Shown here: piece after piece, positions 1 through 8,534 of the stretch
Position numbering within the stretch: the first letter of the stretch is position 1
How the letters are laid out: each line of letters begins with the position of its first letter
Assembly (NCBI GenBank): GCA_937889645.1
Contig: CALBZE010000048.1
Span: 1-61,531 of the forward strand
Direction of reading: 5' to 3'
DNA length: 61,531 nucleotides
Origin: an uncultured bacterium
GTDB lineage: Bacteria > Gemmatimonadota > Gemmatimonadetes > Longimicrobiales > RSA9
Notes under the pieces: generated by a model
The model's database searches: none
What the model saw: the letters and a program-made list of their open reading frames with translations, nothing else
What the model was told of the DNA's origin: nothing
Made by a program: the position numbers and the translations under genes

Positions 1-8
1 CCCACACG

Positions 9-53
9 ACGAGCGCCGACCCGCACACCCCGCAGGTCGACGCTCGTTTTTTT
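9..53 (+). terminator. Intrinsic terminator of a gene left of the window
   Basis: The arm at 10-15 (CGAGCG) pairs with 41-46, and CGACC at 17-21 pairs with GGTCG at 35-39. A one-base mismatch separates the two blocks. A run of seven T follows at 47-53. This is the classic stem plus U-tract form for plus-strand transcription, so it probably ends a gene lying before base 1. Confidence 0.7.
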
Positions 54-98
54 CTCGTCGAAGCGGGCCGGGGAAGGCTTCGGAAAACTACAGGTTTC

Positions 99-127
99 TT
101 GCAGCCGGGCCGAATTCGGCGTATTTT
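99..127 (+). promoter_or_regulatory. Sigma-70 type promoter of the NtrC-like regulator
   Basis: TTGCAG at 99-104 and TATTTT at 122-127 are separated by exactly 17 bases. The expected start of transcription near 134 leaves a leader of about 55 bases before the ATG at 189. The spacer holds a perfect 12-base palindrome, GCCGAATTCGGC (109-120), a possible operator. Confidence 0.6.
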
Positions 128-188
128 GGGCCAACACCGCCCAAGATTGCACAATCACCAATTCGTCGTTCCGGGAAGGGCTTGAGCG

Positions 189-1649
189 ATGGAATCGCCG
201 ACGCTGGTCGAGCCCCTCACGATCCTGCTCGTCGACGACGAGGAGCTGCTCGTCAAGAGCTGTTCCCGGTTGTTGGAGCACGAGGGGTACGAGGTGTTGA
301 GTGCGTATCGGGGCCGCGACGCCCTGGAGCTCGCGCGCCGGCACCGCCCGGACATCGTGCTCACCGACCTGATGCTCCCGGACATGGACGGGATGGAGCT
401 CCTGCGGGAGGTCCGGCAGGCGGATCCGAACGCGCTCGTGATCATGATCACGGGTTTCGCGACCGTGGACTCGAGCATCGAGGCGATCCGGGCCGGCGCG
501 TACGACTACATCCCGAAGCCATTCACGGCGACGCAGCTCCAGATCCTGGTCGGTCGCGCGGCGAACCAGGTTCGGCTCGCCCGCGACAACGAGCGGCTCC
601 GCGGCCAGCTCCGGGAGCGGTACTCGCTGGAGAACGTCATCGGCGTGAGCGAGGCGATGCAGCAGGTGTTCGCGTTGGTGCTGCGGGTCGCCTCGACGGA
701 CGCGAGCGTGTTCATCAGCGGGGAGAGCGGGACGGGGAAGGAGCTGATCGCGAGGTCGATCCACCAGAACAGTCCGCGGGCGGAGCAGCCCTTCGTGGCG
801 GTCAACTGCGCGGCGTTCCCCGAGAACCTCCTGGAGTCGGAGCTGTTCGGCCACGAGAAGGGCGCCTTCACGGGCGCCATGACGCAGAAGCGCGGCCTGA
901 TGGAGGCGGCCTCGGGCGGGACGTTCTTCCTCGACGAGATCTGCGAGATGGACCTGGAGCTCCAGGCCAAGCTGCTGCGGGTGCTCCAGGAGCGGAAGAT
1001 CCGCCGGGTCGGAGGCGAGGTCGAGATCCCGATCGACATCCGGGTGATCGCCGCGACGAACCGGGACCCGGAGGAGGCGGTCGCGGAAGGAGTGCTGCGG
1101 CGGGACCTCTACTTCCGGCTGAACGTCGTGCCGATCCGCGTGCCGCCGCTGCGGGCGCGGCGGGAGGACATCCCGCTCCTCGCACAGCACTTCCTGCGGA
1201 AGTACGCGGAGAAGTACGGGCGGGACGGAGACATGCCCCTCCGCCTGTCGCCCGATGCGTTGCGGGCGCTGATGGCCCACTCCTGGCCCGGGAACGTGCG
1301 GGAGCTGCAGAACCTCATGGAGCGGATCGTCTCGCTCGCGATCCCGGGGCAGGAGGTGACGGCGGCGGACCTGCCGGACAAGCTCTCGTCGCTCGGGGTG
1401 CCGACGTCGCCGGTGGCGGTGGACATCGACCAGCCGTTCCACGAGGCGAAGGAGCGCGCGATCGAGGCGTTCGAGCGGGCGTACCTGGGGGCGCTGCTCG
1501 AGCGGCACGACGGCAACATCTCCGAGGCGGCGCGGCATGCCGGAATCGACCGGAAGACGGTGCACCGGCTCCTGAAGAAGTACGACATGGAGGTTCGACT
1601 GGAGCGGGCCGTGGCCGGCCCGACGTCGCTGGGCAACGGAATGCGCTGA
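189..1649 (+). CDS. Sigma-54 dependent response regulator, NtrC/AtoC family
   Basis: A 486-residue transcription activator of the bacterial enhancer-binding class. A receiver domain (about 10-125) has the acidic pair D16/D17 and the phospho-acceptor D60 (TDLMLPDMDG). A central AAA+ domain has the Walker A GESGTGKE near 177-184 and the sigma-54 contact loop GAFTGA near 224-229. A Fis-type helix-turn-helix lies in the last 50 residues (NISEAARHAGIDRKTVHRLL). The intact GAFTGA loop means it should drive sigma-54 RNA polymerase after phosphorylation. No partner histidine kinase lies in the window. It stands alone between its own promoter and a terminator, opposite thiE. The target genes are unknown. 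Confidence 0.95.
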   Translation: MESPTLVEPLTILLVDDEELLVKSCSRLLEHEGYEVLSAYRGRDALELARRHRPDIVLTDLMLPDMDGMELLREVRQADPNALVIMITGFATVDSSIEAIRAGAYDYIPKPFTATQLQILVGRAANQVRLARDNERLRGQLRERYSLENVIGVSEAMQQVFALVLRVASTDASVFISGESGTGKELIARSIHQNSPRAEQPFVAVNCAAFPENLLESELFGHEKGAFTGAMTQKRGLMEAASGGTFFLDEICEMDLELQAKLLRVLQERKIRRVGGEVEIPIDIRVIAATNRDPEEAVAEGVLRRDLYFRLNVVPIRVPPLRARREDIPLLAQHFLRKYAEKYGRDGDMPLRLSPDALRALMAHSWPGNVRELQNLMERIVSLAIPGQEVTAADLPDKLSSLGVPTSPVAVDIDQPFHEAKERAIEAFERAYLGALLERHDGNISEAARHAGIDRKTVHRLLKKYDMEVRLERAVAGPTSLGNGMR

Positions 1650-1727
1650 TCGGCCCCGGGCCCGTGCCCACGACCGGCGGGAGGCGGCGGGCCGACAAGG
1701 AGCGTTGGTCGGGCGGGGGTACTTTGG

Positions 1728-1769
1728 CGCCCTCGCGGGTCGTCACGAGCCCGCGGGGGCGTTTACCTT
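1728..1769 (+). terminator. Terminator after the sigma-54 regulator
   Basis: A 12-base-pair stem (1728-1739 with 1750-1761, one G-T pair) closes a ten-base loop and is followed by TTTACCTT. It overlaps the last codons of the convergent thiE gene, so transcripts from both sides may end here. Confidence 0.55.
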
Positions 1770-2429
1770 GTCGCCCGCCGCGGTGTCGCGTCGTGCTCCG
1801 GGCCCGGACGCGAGGAGCAGGCGAGTCGCCGCGGCCGGGTCGGCCGCGCCCATGACGGCGCCGATGACGGCGACGCCGGCCGCGCCGGTATCGGCGAGCT
1901 GGTGGACGTTCTCCGTCGATATGCCGCCGATGGCGACGACGGGGACGTCGACTGCGCGGGCAACTGCCGCCACACCTTCCGGGCCTATGCGTTCCGAGGC
2001 GACGTCGGCCTTGGAGCTCGTGCCGAAGACGGCGCCGCAGCCGATGTAATCGGCGCCCGCGGCGACCGCGTGCGCCGCTGTGGCGGGGTCGTCGGTCGAG
2101 TAGCCGATCAGGAAGGGGCGGGGGACCGCACGGCGAGCGGCGGCGATGGGGATGTCGTCCGGACCCAGGTGGACGCCATCCGCCCCGGCTGCGAGCGCCA
2201 CGTCGAGGCGGTCGTTGACGAAGAGGAGTGCGCCGAATCGTGCCGTGAGGGCGCGCAGCCGGACCGCCTGCTCGAACAGCTCGCGCGCCGTCGCGTGTTT
2301 GTCGCGGAGCTGGATCGCCGGCGCCCCGGCCTCGAGGGCGGCGACGACGACGTCGTCCATCGCCCGCGGCGCCGCGAGCCGGCGGTCGGTGATGACGATG
2401 AGCCGGAGATCGAGGTCGACCGGGCCCAC
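1743..2429 (-). CDS. thiE: Thiamine-phosphate synthase
   Basis: Joins hydroxymethylpyrimidine pyrophosphate and thiazole phosphate to make thiamine phosphate in the cytoplasm. The 228 residues match the usual family length and show the TIM-barrel landmarks: QLRDK (40-44), VNDR (71-74), HLGPDD (87-92), GYS (109-111), GTSSK (136-140) and IGGI (167-170). The start is GTG at 2429, six bases after the mltG stop, so it is probably the last gene of the ligA-to-thiE run. No other thiamine gene and no recognisable TPP riboswitch lies next to it. This would be an isolated thiE in an operon of unrelated function. Confidence 0.93.
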   Translation of the reverse strand: MGPVDLDLRLIVITDRRLAAPRAMDDVVVAALEAGAPAIQLRDKHATARELFEQAVRLRALTARFGALLFVNDRLDVALAAGADGVHLGPDDIPIAAARRAVPRPFLIGYSTDDPATAAHAVAAGADYIGCGAVFGTSSKADVASERIGPEGVAAVARAVDVPVVAIGGISTENVHQLADTGAAGVAVIGAVMGAADPAAATRLLLASGPGARRDTAAGDKVNAPAGS

Positions 2430-2435
2430 GAACGC

Positions 2436-3518
2436 TCACTCCTGCGCGGGCTGAGACGCGCCCGACGTGCCGCTCGGCACGCCGGCTCGTCGGGTCGCCC
2501 GGCGGACCTCGGCCTTGGCGCGATTGTGCTCGGCGAGGGAGTGCGTGAAGATATGGCGCCCATCCGGCCGCGCGACGAAGTACAGGTACTTCACGTCGGC
2601 GGGGTAGAGCGTCGCATCGATCGCCATCTCGCTGGGCGACGCGATCGGGCCGGGCGGCAGACCCCGGCGCCGGTAGGTGTTGTACGGGTGGTCGGCCACG
2701 CTGTCGATGTGCGCGTAGAGGAGCCGGGTCCGGTGCTCGCCCAGGGCGTACTGCACCGTCGGGTCCGCCTGGAGCGGGTAGCCGATGCGCAGGCGGTTGT
2801 GGTAGACGGCGGCGATGAGCGGCATCTCATCCCGGACCCTGGCTTCCTTTTCGACGATCGACGCCAGCGTCACGACCTCTCGCTCGCTCATCTTGAGCGA
2901 ATCGGCGCGGGCTCTCCTGGCCGGGGTCCACCGGCGCTTGTACTCGTCGGTCAGCCGTACGACGACCGGTTCGAGGGGGCCATCGACCGGGAAGATGTAC
3001 GTGGCCGGGTAGAGATACCCCTCGAGCGTGGGGCCGGGGACGCCGTACCGCGTGGCGCTGGCGGTATCCGCGAGGACGCGGAACACGCTGTCCGTGGGGA
3101 GCCCGGTCAGTGCTGCGATACGAGGCGCGATCTTGCGGAGGTCCCACCCCTCGGGAATGACGAGGCGGGCGTGCAGGACCCGGCCGGCGTGGAGGTCGTC
3201 GAGGACGCGCTTCCAGCCGGTTCCCTTGCGGAAGCCGTACGTCCCGGGCTTGATGTTGCGGTCGGCGCCGGTCAGGCGGGCGTAGACGCGGAACAGCCCC
3301 GGCGCGCGGACGATCTCCTTGTTCGCCAGGGAGTCGGCGACGGCGGAGAAGCTGGCGCCCCTGGGGACGCGAACGCGGATGATCTCGCCCGAGCCGTCGC
3401 CGCCGCACGCCGCCGCGAAGGCCGTGGCGACGAGCGCGAGGAGGCGGGTCGTCCTGGCGGCGCGTGGCCGCCTCGGGGCGGCCACGCGGGCTCCGGGCAC
3501 CTGCAACGGTTCAGTCAT
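2436..3518 (-). CDS. mltG: Endolytic murein transglycosylase MltG
   Basis: Cleaves nascent glycan strands at the membrane and is thought to set their length. The 360-residue protein has a basic, Pro-rich N-terminus followed by a hydrophobic stretch (about 25-38) that ends AAACG. It could therefore be lipid-anchored at C38 rather than held by a transmembrane helix. The YceG domain follows, with EGYLYPATY (167-174), the LASIVEKE motif with probable catalytic E223, and YHNRL (239-243). The gene overlaps the end of ruvX by eight bases, as mltG and ruvX often sit together. The E. coli protein has an ordinary membrane helix, so the possible lipobox is a variation. Confidence 0.93.
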   Translation of the reverse strand: MTEPLQVPGARVAAPRRPRAARTTRLLALVATAFAAACGGDGSGEIIRVRVPRGASFSAVADSLANKEIVRAPGLFRVYARLTGADRNIKPGTYGFRKGTGWKRVLDDLHAGRVLHARLVIPEGWDLRKIAPRIAALTGLPTDSVFRVLADTASATRYGVPGPTLEGYLYPATYIFPVDGPLEPVVVRLTDEYKRRWTPARRARADSLKMSEREVVTLASIVEKEARVRDEMPLIAAVYHNRLRIGYPLQADPTVQYALGEHRTRLLYAHIDSVADHPYNTYRRRGLPPGPIASPSEMAIDATLYPADVKYLYFVARPDGRHIFTHSLAEHNRAKAEVRRATRRAGVPSGTSGASQPAQE

Positions 3519-3939
3519 TCGTCCGCCGATCGAGATAAGCCTGCAGGATCAGGACCGCCGCGGCCGCGTCAACGATGCCCTTGTCGCTCCGCAGCGACCG
3601 CTCGCGGCCGAGCTCGCGGAGGGTGCGCTCGGCGCGCGCGGAGGTGAACCTCTCGTCGATGTAATCGACGGGCAGTCCGGTCCGAGAGGCGAGTTTCTCA
3701 CCGAAATCGCGGACCTCGCGGGTCCATTCGTCTTCCTCCCCCTCGGAGGTGAGGGGCAGGCCGACGACGATGCGCCCGACGCCGAGTTCTCCGGCGATCT
3801 CCGCGACACGCGCCACCGGCGGCCGCTTGCCGCGCCGGCGCAGGAGCGTCGGGAGCGGGGTCGCAATGGTGCCCGTCTCGTCGCTCACCGCCAGGCCGAT
3901 TCGCCGTTCGCCGTAGTCGACGCCGAGGACGCGGGGCAT
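3511..3939 (-). CDS. ruvX: Putative Holliday junction resolvase YqgF/RuvX
   Basis: A small RNase H-fold nuclease (142 residues). In other bacteria the family acts in pre-16S rRNA 5' end maturation and was first proposed to resolve Holliday junctions. VDYGERRIGLAVS at the N-terminus carries the catalytic D8. GLPLTSEG, DERFTSARAE and the C-terminal KGIVDAAAAVLIL are the other conserved blocks. The start ATG at 3939 directly abuts the stop of the V4R gene, and its own end overlaps mltG, so co-translation is likely. Confidence 0.92.
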   Translation of the reverse strand: MPRVLGVDYGERRIGLAVSDETGTIATPLPTLLRRRGKRPPVARVAEIAGELGVGRIVVGLPLTSEGEEDEWTREVRDFGEKLASRTGLPVDYIDERFTSARAERTLRELGRERSLRSDKGIVDAAAAVLILQAYLDRRTND

Positions 3940-4479
3940 TCACCCCAGCTCCGTGAGCGCCGATTCGGCCGATCGGCCCTCCTGGAGCGCGACGTACACC
4001 CGCTGCAGCGCCTCCGCGCCGCCGAAGTAGAAGAGGCAGCGCAGGTCGCCGCGGGAGCGGCACTCGACCTCGAGGATGCCCACATCCTGCCCGGCGGTGC
4101 GGCCGAGCAGGTTCGCGAGCAGCCCGGCCGTGAAATGGCAGCAGGGGTGCGGAGACGCGGCGCCGGGGTCCGCCTCGGCCCAGTCGCTGCTCTCGAGCGA
4201 CCCGATCCCGGGGTGCTCCGGCTCGAAGTGGAGCCGCCCCCACCCGCGCTCGGCGAAGAGATCGTTGAGACGTCGCCAGAACTCCGATTCGGGGAGCTCG
4301 GACGCGTCGCCGCTCCCGGCCAGGATCGCGTGGAACGCGTCCCCGGCTGCGTGGCCGGCGTTCTGGAGCGCCCGGGCCGCGCCCGTCGGGCCGAGCTCCG
4401 CTTCCAGCGCGCGCCGCATCGCGTGCAGCGACGCCGCTGGGAGCGCGATTTGCGGCAGATCCGTCGGCATCTGGCTCAT
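3940..4479 (-). CDS. V4R-domain protein
   Basis: A 179-residue cytoplasmic protein. Its C-terminal two thirds look like a V4R domain, the small-molecule-binding fold of bacteriochlorophyll 4-vinyl reductases and of several sensor regulators. The signature is PHPCCHFTAGLLANLLG followed by LEVECRSRGDLRCLFYFGG, with Cys residues typical of the family. The N-terminal part has no recognised domain. No DNA-binding or catalytic domain is attached. It has a good GAGGAG ribosome site inside the end of ligA, and its stop abuts ruvX. The ligand and role are unknown; a sensor or adaptor role is a guess. Confidence 0.75.
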   Translation of the reverse strand: MSQMPTDLPQIALPAASLHAMRRALEAELGPTGAARALQNAGHAAGDAFHAILAGSGDASELPESEFWRRLNDLFAERGWGRLHFEPEHPGIGSLESSDWAEADPGAASPHPCCHFTAGLLANLLGRTAGQDVGILEVECRSRGDLRCLFYFGGAEALQRVYVALQEGRSAESALTELG

Positions 4480-4484
4480 GAGAT

Positions 4485-6548
4485 TCAGCTCCTCTCGGAT
4501 GTCTCGGCCTCGCGGGCCTCCGCGAGCGCCATCAGCTCGGCCTCGTTCAGGATCGGCACGCCGAGTTCGCGGGCACGGTCCAGCTTCGAGCCGGGATCTT
4601 CCCCGACGACGACGTAGTTCGTCGACCGCGAGACACTCCCCGCCACGCGCCCGCCCCGTCGCTCGATGAACGCCGTCACCTCCTTACGGCTCAGCGTCGG
4701 CAACGTTCCCGTCACCACGAAGGTGAGGCCCGAGAAAGGACGGCTCTCTTCGCGCTCGACGGGCTCGACCATGTTCACGCCGGCCGCGCGCAGCCGTTCG
4801 ATCAGCTCGCGGTTCCTCGGCTCCGCGAGGTACGCGACGAGCGCCGTCGCCGTGGTCTGGCCGATCCCGTGCACTTCGGCGATCGCCTCGGGCGTCGCCG
4901 CCAGCAGCGCGTCCATGCTACCGAAATGACGAGCGAGCTGCTGCGCGGCCACGCTCCCGACGTGCCGCACTCCCAGCGCGAAGAGGAGCCGGTGCAGCGG
5001 CCGATCGCGCGATGCCTGGATCGCCTCGACCAGGTTGCGCGCCGAAAGGTCGGCGAAACCATCCAGCTCCCGCAAGTCCTCGGCGCGGAGGTCGTACAGG
5101 TCGGCGACGTCGCGGACCAGCCCGCGATCGAGGAGGAGCTGTACAGTTTGCTCGCCTAGCCCGCGGATGTCCATGGCGCCCTGCGACGCGAAGTGCACGA
5201 TCCCCCAGTAGATCCGTGCCGGGCAGGAGCCGTTCGGGCAGTACAGCGTCACCTCGTCGGCCGGCCGCTCGACCGGCGTGCCGCAGACCGGGCAGTGGTC
5301 CGGCGGCACGAACGGCGTCTCGTTCCCGGTCCTCTGGTCCGTGACCGGCCCGACGACCTGCGGGATCACCTCGCCTGCGCGCTTGACGAGGACCGTGTCG
5401 CCGACGCGCAGGTCCTTGCGCGCGATGTCCTCGAAGTTGTGGAGCGTGGCAAGGCGGACGGTCGCGCCGGCGATCTCGACGGGCTCCAAGACCGCGTACG
5501 GGTTCAGCGAGCCCGTGCGGCCGACGTTAATCTCGATCGCGAGGAGCTTCGTCGTCGCCAGGTCGGGCGCGAACTTGTAGGCGATGGCCCAGCGCGGCTC
5601 GCGGCCGCCGACGATCCCGAGTTCGGGCCAGAGGCGGAGCGGCGCGACCTTGACGACCAGCCCGTCGATCGCGTAGTCCAGCGTGCCGCGCAGCTTCTCG
5701 ACGTGCTCCGCGTAGGCGACGACCTCGTCCAGGTTGCGGCAGACGCGCCGTTCCGGGTTGACCGGGAGCCCCCACGCCTCGAGGAGCCGGAGGACGTCGT
5801 CCTGCGTCGAGACCGGGAGCGCCTCCCGGGAGTCGGGGTCGAGCTGGATCTGATACGCGAAGAACGAGAGCGGCCGCTCGGCGGTGATCCGCGGATCGAG
5901 CTGACGAAGGCTGCCCGCCGCGGAGTTGCGCGGGTTGGCGAACGTCGGCTCGCCCGCTGCCGCCCGGCGCTCGTTGAGTGCGGTGAAGCCGGAGTACGAC
6001 ATGTAGACCTCGCCGCGGATCTCGAGGCGCCGCGGGACCGGAACGTCGGCGTCGCGGAGGCGGAGCGGGATCTCCCGGATCGTGCGCAGGTTGCGCGTCA
6101 CGTCCTCGCCGATCACGCCGTTGCCGCGCGTCGCGCCGCGGACGAAGACGCCGTCCTCGTAGAGCAGCGCGATGGCGGCGCCGTCGATCTTCAGCTCGAC
6201 GACGTAGCCGGCGTCACGCACCTCGCTCAGGATGCGCGCGTTACGGTCCTCCCAGGCGCGCAGCTCGCCGAAGTCGAAGGCGTTGTCGAGCGAGAGCATC
6301 GGCGCGAGGTGCTGGACCTTCGCGAGCTGGGACGCCGGCTCGGCGCCGACGCGCTGCGTCGGGGAGTCCGGCGTGACCAGCTCGGGGTGCGCGGCCTCGA
6401 GCTCCCGCAGTTCGCGGAAGAGGCGGTCGTACTCCGCGTCCGACATCGTGGGGCTGTCGAGGACGTAGTACCGGTAGTTCGCCTCGTTCAGCAGGTGCCG
6501 TAGTTCGGCCGCGCGCTGTGCCACATTCGCCAGATCCGCTGCGCTCAC
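4485..6548 (-). CDS. ligA: NAD-dependent DNA ligase
   Basis: Seals nicks in replication and repair using NAD+. At 687 residues it has the full bacterial architecture: the Ia NAD-binding region with NYRYYVLDSPTMSDAEYD near 24-41, an adenylation domain with the lysine motif LKIDG (K120), an OB fold, and a four-cysteine zinc finger (CPVCG ... CPNGSCP). Helix-hairpin-helix repeats follow, then a C-terminal BRCT domain (FSGLTFVVTGTLPTLSRKEV). The start is GTG at 6548 with GGAG about eight bases upstream. It heads the minus-strand run ligA-V4R-ruvX-mltG-thiE. Confidence 0.97.
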   Translation of the reverse strand: MSAADLANVAQRAAELRHLLNEANYRYYVLDSPTMSDAEYDRLFRELRELEAAHPELVTPDSPTQRVGAEPASQLAKVQHLAPMLSLDNAFDFGELRAWEDRNARILSEVRDAGYVVELKIDGAAIALLYEDGVFVRGATRGNGVIGEDVTRNLRTIREIPLRLRDADVPVPRRLEIRGEVYMSYSGFTALNERRAAAGEPTFANPRNSAAGSLRQLDPRITAERPLSFFAYQIQLDPDSREALPVSTQDDVLRLLEAWGLPVNPERRVCRNLDEVVAYAEHVEKLRGTLDYAIDGLVVKVAPLRLWPELGIVGGREPRWAIAYKFAPDLATTKLLAIEINVGRTGSLNPYAVLEPVEIAGATVRLATLHNFEDIARKDLRVGDTVLVKRAGEVIPQVVGPVTDQRTGNETPFVPPDHCPVCGTPVERPADEVTLYCPNGSCPARIYWGIVHFASQGAMDIRGLGEQTVQLLLDRGLVRDVADLYDLRAEDLRELDGFADLSARNLVEAIQASRDRPLHRLLFALGVRHVGSVAAQQLARHFGSMDALLAATPEAIAEVHGIGQTTATALVAYLAEPRNRELIERLRAAGVNMVEPVEREESRPFSGLTFVVTGTLPTLSRKEVTAFIERRGGRVAGSVSRSTNYVVVGEDPGSKLDRARELGVPILNEAELMALAEAREAETSERS

Positions 6549-6598
6549 TCCCTCATCTCCGTCGATGATCGGCTCGTTCGTGTGTCCGGAGGCGTCGC

Positions 6599-7558
6599 TC
6601 AGGTGGCGCCGTTCTCGAAGCGTATGACGCGGTTGCGTCCGGCGTTCTTGGCCGCGTACAGCGCTTGGTCGGCGCGATGGATCAGCGTCTTCGGATTGTA
6701 CACCGCCGGGTGCGGATAGGTGGCCGCCCCGGCCGAAACCGTCAGGTGAATCGGCTCGCCGCGGCCGACGTCGAACGGATGCCGCTCGACCCGTTCGCGC
6801 ACGCGCTCGGCGAAGGTGACCGCATCGTCGATCCCGGTGTCGGGGAGGACGGCGATGAACTCCTCCCCGCCGTAGCGCCCGAGCTTGTCGATCTCACGCG
6901 CCGTGTTCCGGAGGATGCGCGCCATCTCCTGGAGCACCCGGTCGCCGACCTGATGGCCGTACGTGTCGTTGACGCGCTTGAAGTGGTCGAAGTCGAACAT
7001 GACCACGGCCAGCGGCTCCCGGGTCCGCTTCGCGCGCTCGAACTCCTCGTGCACGACCTCCTGGATGTGACGATGATTGAAGAGTCCCGTCAAGCCATCG
7101 CTGATGCTCAGGCGTGCGAGCTCTCGGTTCTTCTCCTCGAGCTCGCCCTGCAGCTCCTTGATGCGGAGCATCGCTCTCACCCGCGCCTCGAGCTCGGGGT
7201 AGTTGATCGGCTTCGTCAGGTAGTCGTCCGCGCCAGCGTCCAGTCCGGCGACCTTGTCCTGCGTCGAGTCCCGCGCCGTGACCAGGATGATCGGGATGAA
7301 GGGCAGGCCGGGGTCGCTCCGGATCCGGCGGGCGACCTCGTAGCCGTCGAGCCCCGGCATCATGACGTCGAGGAGGATGAGGTCAGGCGGCTCCGCGGCG
7401 ACGCGGGCAAGCGCCTCCTCGCCCGACGTCGCCGTGTCGACGACGTAACCGCGGAAGCGGAGCCGCGTCGCGAGGACCTCGAGGTTGTCGCGACTGTCGT
7501 CGACGACCAGGATGCGTCCGGGTTGGGCGCGAGACTCTTTCCGTGGCGCCGGCCCCAT
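6599..7558 (-). CDS. Receiver-GGDEF response regulator (diguanylate cyclase, PleD-like)
   Basis: A 319-residue protein predicted to make cyclic di-GMP when phosphorylated. The receiver domain (about 14-130) has D20/D21 and phospho-acceptor D64. A short helical linker (LQGELEEKNRELARL) leads to a GGDEF domain with an intact active site GGEEF (230-234). RxxD at 221-224, five residues upstream, is the product-inhibition I-site. It is therefore probably an active, feedback-controlled cyclase. Three bases separate it from the single receiver upstream, so the two should be co-transcribed. No kinase or EAL/HD-GYP partner lies nearby. Confidence 0.93.
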   Translation of the reverse strand: MGPAPRKESRAQPGRILVVDDSRDNLEVLATRLRFRGYVVDTATSGEEALARVAAEPPDLILLDVMMPGLDGYEVARRIRSDPGLPFIPIILVTARDSTQDKVAGLDAGADDYLTKPINYPELEARVRAMLRIKELQGELEEKNRELARLSISDGLTGLFNHRHIQEVVHEEFERAKRTREPLAVVMFDFDHFKRVNDTYGHQVGDRVLQEMARILRNTAREIDKLGRYGGEEFIAVLPDTGIDDAVTFAERVRERVERHPFDVGRGEPIHLTVSAGAATYPHPAVYNPKTLIHRADQALYAAKNAGRNRVIRFENGAT

Positions 7559-7561
7559 CGG

Positions 7562-7951
7562 CTAGTTCGTCGATGCCGCGCGTTCTCCGATCACCCGTTC
7601 GACCTCGGCGACCACGGCGCGCGGCTCGCACGGCTTGGACAGGTAGCCGGCGCACCCGATGGCGAGCGCCTTCTCGCGGTCGGATGCCAGCGCGTGGGCG
7701 GTCAAGGCGATGATGGGAATGTGCGCGGTCGCGGGATCCTTCTTGAGGATTTCGGTGGCCTTCCAGCCGTCGATCACCGGGATCGAGATGTCCATCAGGA
7801 TCGCATCGGGCTTGGTCTCGCGTGCGAGCCGAATGCCTTCCTCGCCATCGGACGCCTCGTGCACGCGAAAGCCCTCGTAGTTCAGGATCGTCGCGTACAC
7901 GATGCGATTGTCTTCGTTGTCCTCGACGAGCAGCACAGTCCGTTGGTCCAT
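7562..7951 (-). CDS. Single-domain receiver protein (CheY/DivK-like)
   Basis: A 129-residue lone receiver domain: acidic E10/D11, phospho-acceptor D54 (ILMDISIPVIDG), Thr in ALTAHAL and Lys in LSKPCEP. With no output domain it must act through protein contacts, as CheY or DivK do. It directly precedes the receiver-GGDEF gene, so it may belong to the same phosphorelay. It is transcribed away from the YtxH-like gene across a region of about 300 bases. Confidence 0.9.
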   Translation of the reverse strand: MDQRTVLLVEDNEDNRIVYATILNYEGFRVHEASDGEEGIRLARETKPDAILMDISIPVIDGWKATEILKKDPATAHIPIIALTAHALASDREKALAIGCAGYLSKPCEPRAVVAEVERVIGERAASTN

Positions 7952-8249
7952 CCGTACCTCTCGAGAGAGGAGCCGGTATCGGTCCTGCGGGCATCCGCGC
8001 CGGCACGTTGCACGTCAGGTGCCACGTCGCACACGACGCTCGAGAGCGCGGGACTCCGGGCCTTGAAACTGGCGCATTTTCGCTGCAATTTGGAAGCTCG
8101 CCACACACGCCGCAACGCTGCATCGTGCCCGGTCCGGATTCGGGGACCGGGAAACGATGGTCGAAAACGCGAAAAGCCTTTTCCGCTCGCGCCGGGCACG
8201 CGCTTTGCTCGCGGGGGCCGAAACCCACTCCCCACCCGGAGCGACGACA
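7952..8249 (+). other. Divergent intergenic region, nothing firm seen
   Basis: About 298 bases between the divergent receiver gene and the YtxH-like gene. It must hold promoters for both, and A/T-richer patches occur near 8074-8095 and 8155-8185, but no convincing -35/-10 pair with correct spacing was found. No conserved open frame or RNA gene is recognised here. Confidence 0.3.
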
Positions 8250-8483
8250 ATGCGGTACCAGAATAGTTCACGGACGTTCAACTTCGTGGTCGGGCTCGTC
8301 CTCGGTCTCGTGATCGGCGGCGGGATCGCGCTTCTAACGGCGCCGCAGAGCGGGAGCCGGACGAGGCGCAGGATCCGGCGCGCCGTCGAGGGCGCGACCG
8401 ACGGGCTCGGCGAACGTTTGGACGAGTGGAGGGGCGACGTCCGATCCGCCCTCGGCGCAGGCCGTCGCCGATTCAGCTTCTGA
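8250..8483 (+). CDS. Small YtxH-like membrane protein
   Basis: A 77-residue protein with one hydrophobic segment (FVVGLVLGLVIGGGIALL, about 10-28). The turn APQSGSRTRRRIR follows, then an amphipathic helical tail. This is the layout of YtxH/GvpP-type proteins, which are often stress-induced and envelope-associated. The ATG at 8250, with CGGAG about nine bases upstream, is preferred over the in-frame ATG at 8157. The extra 31 residues of that longer version look non-coding. It lies just before the trehalose synthase gene, so an osmotic or general stress link is plausible but unproven. Confidence 0.7.
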   Translation: MRYQNSSRTFNFVVGLVLGLVIGGGIALLTAPQSGSRTRRRIRRAVEGATDGLGERLDEWRGDVRSALGAGRRRFSF

Positions 8484-8534
8484 GACATGCGAAGTCCCTG
8501 GCGCCCCGCGGCAGCTCGGCTGGGTGCTTCGGAC

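Noticed and set aside
1315..2439. A long Arg/Pro-rich minus-strand open frame across the regulator/thiE junction
   Set aside because: It is an alternate frame of real genes on the same and opposite strands. Composition is Arg/Pro/Gly only, with no motif, as expected for very GC-rich DNA.
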